The notes under the pieces are model-generated. The model was not told the origin of the DNA, did not search any database, and saw only the letters and a program-made list of their open reading frames with translations. Source: Porphyromonadaceae bacterium UBA7141 (lineage in GTDB: Bacteria; Bacteroidota; Bacteroidia; Bacteroidales; Muribaculaceae). From it: 18,307 bases of DNA. The stretch spans positions 1-18,307 of the forward strand of contig DKWX01000032.1 of assembly GCA_002491945.1 (NCBI GenBank). The letters are read 5' to 3'. Of this stretch, positions 14,978-18,307 are shown one piece after another. Within the stretch, counting starts at the first letter, position 1, and every line of letters begins with the position of its first letter. The translations under genes were made by a program, and so were the position numbers.

Positions 14978-16996
14978 ATGCAATACAATTCATCATATAA
15001 CAACCGAATACGCTGGGTTGCATCATCATTGCTACTTACAGTGCTATGCCTGATATCATGCAATGACAATTCAGGGGGAGCCGACAGATTAAATGATGCT
15101 GCCACCCTCGTAGAGTCACTTCCTGACTCTACATTCGCCATATTGCAGGATATTGACGCATCACGCCTTAACCGCAGACAGAAGTCCCTCTATGCCCTGC
15201 TCGACCTACAGTCGCGTCATAAACTGAGTATGCAGTACCCCTCCGACTCCCTGATATCAATTGCCATTGATTATTACGGTGCGTACGGAGCAGACTCGCT
15301 TCTGATGAAAAGTCTGTTCTACCGCGCACAGCTATATCATTCCGAGAGACTGCTGTCTCAGGCCGGGGCAGATGCAGCCCGGGCGTGGGAAATAATCAAA
15401 AGTACCGACAATCACTATTGGAAAGCGAAATGCGCCGAACTTACAGCCGACATCTTCAACACATCATACAACATGCAGGAAGGATTGAAGTGGTGCCGTG
15501 TCGCGGCCGATGAATATCTTCTCGCCGGACGGATTGACAATCATCTGTTTTCGCTCTGCGATCTTGCCGGGTTTCATGTAGACACCGGCGGCACACTGCA
15601 AGCCCGGAATCTGCACGACAGCCTTGCGCCTATAGTGGCCGCGCATCCTGAGATACCTAATCTTCAGGGATATTATGATTTTTCAGCTGTCCACTTCTAC
15701 AACCTTTTCGGTCCGCTGTCCAAAGCGGATTCCATCTATGAGCATATGAAGTCGACCGGCATCATTAAGTATTTACCCGCATCTGCACATCTGGCGAAGG
15801 CCTCGCTGCTTCTCAAAGAGGGGGCACCTCTTAAAGCCGGAAACCTTCTTGATTCCGTACAGCCGCAAATCTCGGAAATACAGGATCTTGCCATACTGTA
15901 TTTCAACTACGTTCAGGTTGCCAAAGCCTCCGGCGACTATCCGGCGCTTTCGGCTTATACCGATTCATTGCTGAGGTATCAGAAACTTGTCCACGACATC
16001 ACGCTGCAGCAATCCGCCATGACAGCACAAAGGGAATACTACCGCATGGTATCAACCCAGCAATCTGCCGAAATGCGGAAACGCGAACGGCGTACGCTCA
16101 CGTTTGCATCTGCGGGAATACTCGTTGCCATGCTGGCGGCTACCATTGTATGCTACATATTACGCCGCCGGAAGAAACAACTCGACGAAAAAATCGAGTC
16201 AATAATGGCAATCAGCAATCAGCTTGAAGAGGAAAATAATAAAAACGAATACTATGAAGAAGTGCTGAACCAGATGGAGACGGCTAACGCATCCCTCCAC
16301 AATACTATCCGGACTCTCGAAATACAGACAAAAGAGCAGGAACAGTTACTTGCCGCACAGCAGCAAGCTCTGCGACAGGCCAACTCCGAGACATCACAAC
16401 TACCCCAACTCCTATCTGATAATCACAGCCTCCGGCGACTCCTTTCCCTGCATGAGAAGCAATCGCGCCTCAATGAGGAGAAAATTATTGCCCAACAGAG
16501 ACTCCTCGATGAGCAACAGCAACAGCTCAGACAAAATCGACTTGAAACAGCAAAACTTACTGAAAAGCTTTCCGCGCAGCCAAATCCGATTATCCGGCGC
16601 TGGGATACTCTCAACATGCTGTGCCGCGAATTAACTGACTGCAACAAGTCGAATCACAAAATAATACTGACCAACATCGATAAGGAACTTAAGAAACTAA
16701 AGTCCGATAAGTTCTTTGACAGTCTTGAACTGGACCTCAACAGATATCAGAACAACATCATCTGCCGTCTGCGCAACCTCTGTCCATCACTTTCCGAAAA
16801 GGAAATCAGATACTGCATTCTGTTATTCGCCGGGATGAATACAGCTGCCGTATCCCTGCTTATGGACATAAAGACCGGTACAGTATACGTAACACGCCAG
16901 CGAATAAAAGAGAAAATCGCCCTCCTTTCCGACTGCACCAGCAAAGAAGTGTTCCTATCATATCTTAGAGTCAAAAAGGAGGATATAAACAAGTGA
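14978..16996 (+). CDS. Membrane-spanning TPR regulator with C-terminal LuxR-like HTH
   Basis: The 672-residue protein combines an N-terminal signal with lipobox LISC (25-28); a helical TPR-like region to about residue 365, predicted periplasmic, with motifs such as LLMKSLFYRAQLYHSERLLSQAG; one transmembrane helix (about 374-395, then RRRKKQ); a long Gln/Glu-rich coiled coil (about 399-545); and a C-terminal helix-turn-helix of GerE/LuxR type (605-652, LSEKEIRYCILLFAGMNTAA to VTRQRIKEKIALL). This layout matches Bacteroidales TPR/DUF6377-like regulators, thought to sense periplasmic signals and act on nearby genes. The lipobox plus an internal helix make topology uncertain: lipid anchor and membrane span would both face the inner membrane. 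Start ATG 14978 follows from the promoter. It precedes a secreted peptide cassette on the same strand and is the likely local regulator. Confidence 0.85.
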   Translation: MQYNSSYNNRIRWVASSLLLTVLCLISCNDNSGGADRLNDAATLVESLPDSTFAILQDIDASRLNRRQKSLYALLDLQSRHKLSMQYPSDSLISIAIDYYGAYGADSLLMKSLFYRAQLYHSERLLSQAGADAARAWEIIKSTDNHYWKAKCAELTADIFNTSYNMQEGLKWCRVAADEYLLAGRIDNHLFSLCDLAGFHVDTGGTLQARNLHDSLAPIVAAHPEIPNLQGYYDFSAVHFYNLFGPLSKADSIYEHMKSTGIIKYLPASAHLAKASLLLKEGAPLKAGNLLDSVQPQISEIQDLAILYFNYVQVAKASGDYPALSAYTDSLLRYQKLVHDITLQQSAMTAQREYYRMVSTQQSAEMRKRERRTLTFASAGILVAMLAATIVCYILRRRKKQLDEKIESIMAISNQLEEENNKNEYYEEVLNQMETANASLHNTIRTLEIQTKEQEQLLAAQQQALRQANSETSQLPQLLSDNHSLRRLLSLHEKQSRLNEEKIIAQQRLLDEQQQQLRQNRLETAKLTEKLSAQPNPIIRRWDTLNMLCRELTDCNKSNHKIILTNIDKELKKLKSDKFFDSLELDLNRYQNNIICRLRNLCPSLSEKEIRYCILLFAGMNTAAVSLLMDIKTGTVYVTRQRIKEKIALLSDCTSKEVFLSYLRVKKEDINK

Positions 16997-17005
16997 GATA
17001 GGCCA

Positions 17006-17018
17006 ATGTGTCACACAT
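17006..17018. repeat. 13-base perfect palindrome after the regulator gene
   Basis: ATGTGT, C, ACACAT (17006-17018) is perfectly symmetric and starts nine bases after the regulator stop codon, with CC/GG partly extending it. There is no T tract, so it does not look like a terminator. It could be a protein-binding site. Between it and 17203 I see nothing further. Confidence 0.35.
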
Positions 17019-17203
17019 CGGATTCTCAATACATCTGTAATTCAATCTAACATCAAATCTAACAACACTCCCATATCCCCACTGTATATCAACCAGTTAC
17101 ACCCATACAAGCGACCTTAAATCCTAACAGTCCACCTACTTCGGCAGCTACTGGCATCTCACTGTCAGCAGTTTGGACATGTTAAAATTCAATCAAGACG
17201 TTA

Positions 17204-17235
17204 CTTGCATATGAATCTGCAATCCGATATCTTTG
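17204..17235 (+). promoter_or_regulatory. Promoter of DUF3244-like gene and peptide cassette
   Basis: CTTG (17204-17207) and TATCTTTG (17228-17235) with 20-base spacing. The predicted start is near 17242, about 19 bases before the ATG at 17261. It has the same layout and CTTGCwTAT -33 context as the regulator promoter. I see no separate consensus promoter before the peptide gene at 17807, so this one may serve the whole cassette. Confidence 0.8.
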
Positions 17236-17260
17236 CAACCATAACCAACACCTTTCATCA

Positions 17261-17641
17261 ATGAAACTCCCCAACTCTATTCCACATCTGCTGCTCACAT
17301 TCAGTCTTATCGCGCTGATGGGCAATATACCTGCCAAGTCGCAATCTTCAAGCACTCCAATCGACTCGACCATACTCCTGCCCAAGTCAAATACCTCACT
17401 GCGTCCCAAGGTCCCTACACGCCAGATGATTACCTGCACGTACGATGGCGACACTCTTTACTTTGAGTTCCTGATTCCCGAAGGCACCTGCGGTCTGTAT
17501 CTGTACAACCCGGTTAACGGTGAGACAATATCGACATCATTTGAATCCGAAGAATCTCCCTATGTCCATGTAGGGTTTCATTCCTCTGCAGAAATAACCC
17601 TTACTACAGAAGGGGGTATAGAGTACTATACCGAATGGTGA
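17261..17641 (+). CDS. Small secreted protein, DUF3244-like
   Basis: The 126-residue product has a cleavable signal peptide (MKLPNSIPHLLLTFSLIALMGNIPAKSQ) and a mature part of about 98 residues rich in beta-strand. The stretch YDGDTLYFEFLIPEGTCGLYLYNPVNGE then SPYVHVGFHSSAEITLTTEGGIEYYTE fits the DUF3244 pattern, known from Bacteroides to fold as an Ig-like sandwich. There are few cysteines (one in the mature region I read, plus one in TCTYDG), so it is not disulfide-rich. Function is unknown. It lies between a signal-spanning regulator and a modified-peptide precursor, which suggests a periplasmic partner or ligand for that system. The family assignment is by eye and moderate. Confidence 0.72.
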   Translation: MKLPNSIPHLLLTFSLIALMGNIPAKSQSSSTPIDSTILLPKSNTSLRPKVPTRQMITCTYDGDTLYFEFLIPEGTCGLYLYNPVNGETISTSFESEESPYVHVGFHSSAEITLTTEGGIEYYTEW

Positions 17642-17642
17642 G

Positions 17643-17662
17643 TTGAATTAAATGAAATTCAA
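17643..17662 (+). repeat. Inverted repeat just after the DUF3244-like gene
   Basis: TTGAATT (17643-17649) and AATTCAA (17656-17662) are perfectly complementary with an AAATGA loop, starting one base after the stop codon. Weak A/T pairing and a C/T-containing tail (TCTTCGG) make it a poor terminator. It may protect the upstream RNA's 3' end. Confidence 0.35.
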
Positions 17663-17736
17663 TCTTCGGAATAATAATAATCGAGATGGTGACTTATATA
17701 TCACTATCCCACTATACTCCATTCCATATGTAAGTA

Positions 17737-17760
17737 TCGGGATATACACGTGCATCCCGA
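17737..17760 (+). promoter_or_regulatory. Hairpin in leader of peptide gene
   Basis: TCGGGAT (17737-17743) pairs with ATCCCGA (17754-17760) around a ten-base loop containing CACGTG. It lies 46 bases before the peptide ATG, with no T run after it. It could be a processing or stabilising hairpin between DUF3244-like and peptide cistrons. Confidence 0.4.
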
Positions 17761-17783
17761 CCCGAGATAATAATTCCATTTCA

Positions 17784-17795
17784 TTAACCTTTTAA
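17784..17795 (+). repeat. 12-base element TTAACCTTTTAA, copy 1 (before the peptide gene)
   Basis: TTAACCTTTTAA (17784-17795) ends 11 bases before the peptide ATG. An exact second copy (18147-18158) ends 14 bases before the next gene. The A/T-rich content and position fit a translation-enhancing leader in a phylum without Shine-Dalgarno sites. Confidence 0.55.
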
Positions 17796-17806
17796 ACCAT
17801 TGCGAT

Positions 17807-18025
17807 ATGAAAGACCTCTTTCTCGACATCATCAATGATGAGCAAGTTTCAGAGATTGGACTCTCTGAGATCGTAGGTGGCGAATCAGCACCCACTTGTC
17901 CAGGTGCAAAATGCAATGTCTACACCGAGTGCCCCGAAAACTGTCCGGACAAAGTGTCATGTCCGGGACTCTCGCTGGTGTGCAGAGACAAAGGTACAGG
18001 CTGTCTCACCAACTGGGGACTCTAA
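17807..18025 (+). CDS. Cys-rich double-glycine precursor peptide (candidate RiPP)
   Basis: A 72-residue peptide with a leader of about 25 residues ending VSEIGLSEIVGG. Relative to the second Gly as -1 it has Ser -11, Leu -7, Ile -4 and Gly -2, the pattern of double-glycine leaders cut by C39-peptidase transporters. The core after GG carries seven cysteines (31, 36, 42, 46, 52, 59, 66; gaps 4, 5, 3, 5, 6, 6 residues), several Pro and Gly, and ends LTNWGL. No signal peptide. Position just before a likely maturase start supports a ribosomally made, modified natural product. It resembles the Bacteroidales GG-leader precursors in style but its leader does not match the common LNQLSK-type sequence. 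ATG 17807 follows TTAACCTTTTAA. Mature structure and activity unknown. Confidence 0.8.
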   Translation: MKDLFLDIINDEQVSEIGLSEIVGGESAPTCPGAKCNVYTECPENCPDKVSCPGLSLVCRDKGTGCLTNWGL

Positions 18026-18096
18026 CCCAACTCCGCCTCTCTCCCGATCTGAGAACAGGCTTACGCAAAGCCTCCTGACAACTACATGAAAAGTCT

Positions 18097-18142
18097 GCCG
18101 GAGATGAGAATCAATTCTCCTCTAATCGGTCTCATCTCCGGC
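18097..18142 (+). promoter_or_regulatory. Intercistronic hairpin, candidate partial terminator
   Basis: A perfect 13-bp stem (18097-18109 with 18130-18142, GCCGGAGATGAGA / TCTCATCTCCGGC) with a 20-base loop lies 71 bases after the peptide stop and 30 bases before the next ATG. What follows, CGTCTTAACCTTTTAA, is U-rich but broken. It may let only part of transcription pass, favouring peptide over enzyme, as is known for RiPP precursor-maturase pairs. Confidence 0.65.
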
Positions 18143-18146
18143 CGTC

Positions 18147-18158
18147 TTAACCTTTTAA
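18147..18158 (+). repeat. 12-base element TTAACCTTTTAA, copy 2 (before the putative maturase)
   Basis: Exact copy of the element at 17784-17795, ending 14 bases before the ATG at 18173 and starting four bases after the intercistronic hairpin stem. A partial-terminator U tract and a translation element may overlap here. Confidence 0.55.
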
Positions 18159-18172
18159 CATAACCGATTCCC

Positions 18173-18307
18173 ATGTACACTCTAAGCATATACACACAAT
18201 GGTTTCGCCATAATGAGGAGTGGTATCTCTACAATGCCCAGTCCAATTTCTTCAGCAAGGTGGCTGAGAATCTGATTAATCTCCTCAGAGACAGGGAATG
18301 GGACGCG
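18173..18307 (+). CDS. N-terminal fragment of a putative RiPP maturase (radical SAM/SPASM type suspected)
   Basis: The window ends in frame after 45 codons with no stop. The sequence starts MYTLSIYTQWFRHNEEWYLY and continues NAQSNFFSKVAENLINLLRD. This resembles the N-terminus of radical SAM peptide maturases of Bacteroidales GG-peptide systems, where a short strand pair ending in LYN is followed by a helix (xLxxLL). No CxxxCxxC iron-sulfur motif is visible because the gene is cut, so the enzyme class cannot be confirmed. ATG 18173 is preceded by the shared 12-base element. The gene next to the Cys-rich peptide is expected to act on it. Confidence 0.5.
   Translation, partial: MYTLSIYTQWFRHNEEWYLYNAQSNFFSKVAENLINLLRDREWDA

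Noticed and set aside
1..18307. tRNA or rRNA genes, CRISPR arrays, insertion sequences
   Set aside because: I found no cloverleaf or rRNA signature, no regularly spaced repeats, and no transposase or paired terminal repeats with target duplications.

Overview
The window looks like chromosome of a gut-type Bacteroidales bacterium, most likely near Muribaculaceae or Bacteroidaceae. Evidence: 614-residue GlmS, 595-residue S1 with no Shine-Dalgarno site, an HflX plus DUF4954 pair, OmpH-like and small lipoproteins, and promoters of the Bacteroidetes type (-33 TTTG or CTTG, about 20 bases, -7 TAnnTTTG). The genus is an inference from protein character; no rRNA is present.

Left part (1-8490), all on the minus strand: glmS with its own promoter and terminator; a 1-kb gap holding a candidate structured non-coding RNA with a consensus promoter; a small lipoprotein; a NYN-domain (LabA/DUF88-like) putative ribonuclease; and two PepD-type M20 aminopeptidase genes flanking a secreted N-acetylmuramidase-like gene. 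The muramidase start overlaps the stop of the second pepD by four bases, so those two are probably co-translated. Turnover of dipeptides and peptidoglycan, with amino-sugar synthesis by GlmS, gives this side a loose cell-wall and nutrient-recycling theme.

Middle part (8628-14782), plus strand: an OmpH/Skp-like lipoprotein, hflX, an overlapping DUF4954 beta-helix protein, and rpsA. Divergent -7 elements lie at 8628-8688; factor-independent terminators follow the OmpH-like gene and rpsA.

Right part (14919-18307), plus strand, is the accessory region: a membrane-spanning TPR/coiled-coil/HTH regulator with an N-terminal lipobox; a small secreted protein resembling DUF3244; a 72-residue precursor peptide with a double-glycine leader and seven cysteines; and the first 45 codons of a gene whose N-terminus resembles RiPP maturases, cut by the window edge. 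Regulator and DUF3244-like gene have near-identical promoter layouts. Peptide and putative maturase share a 12-base element before their starts and are separated by a 13-bp hairpin. Together these suggest a ribosomally made, post-translationally modified peptide system, the most interesting content here. Its maturation and export genes, if present, lie mostly beyond base 18307.
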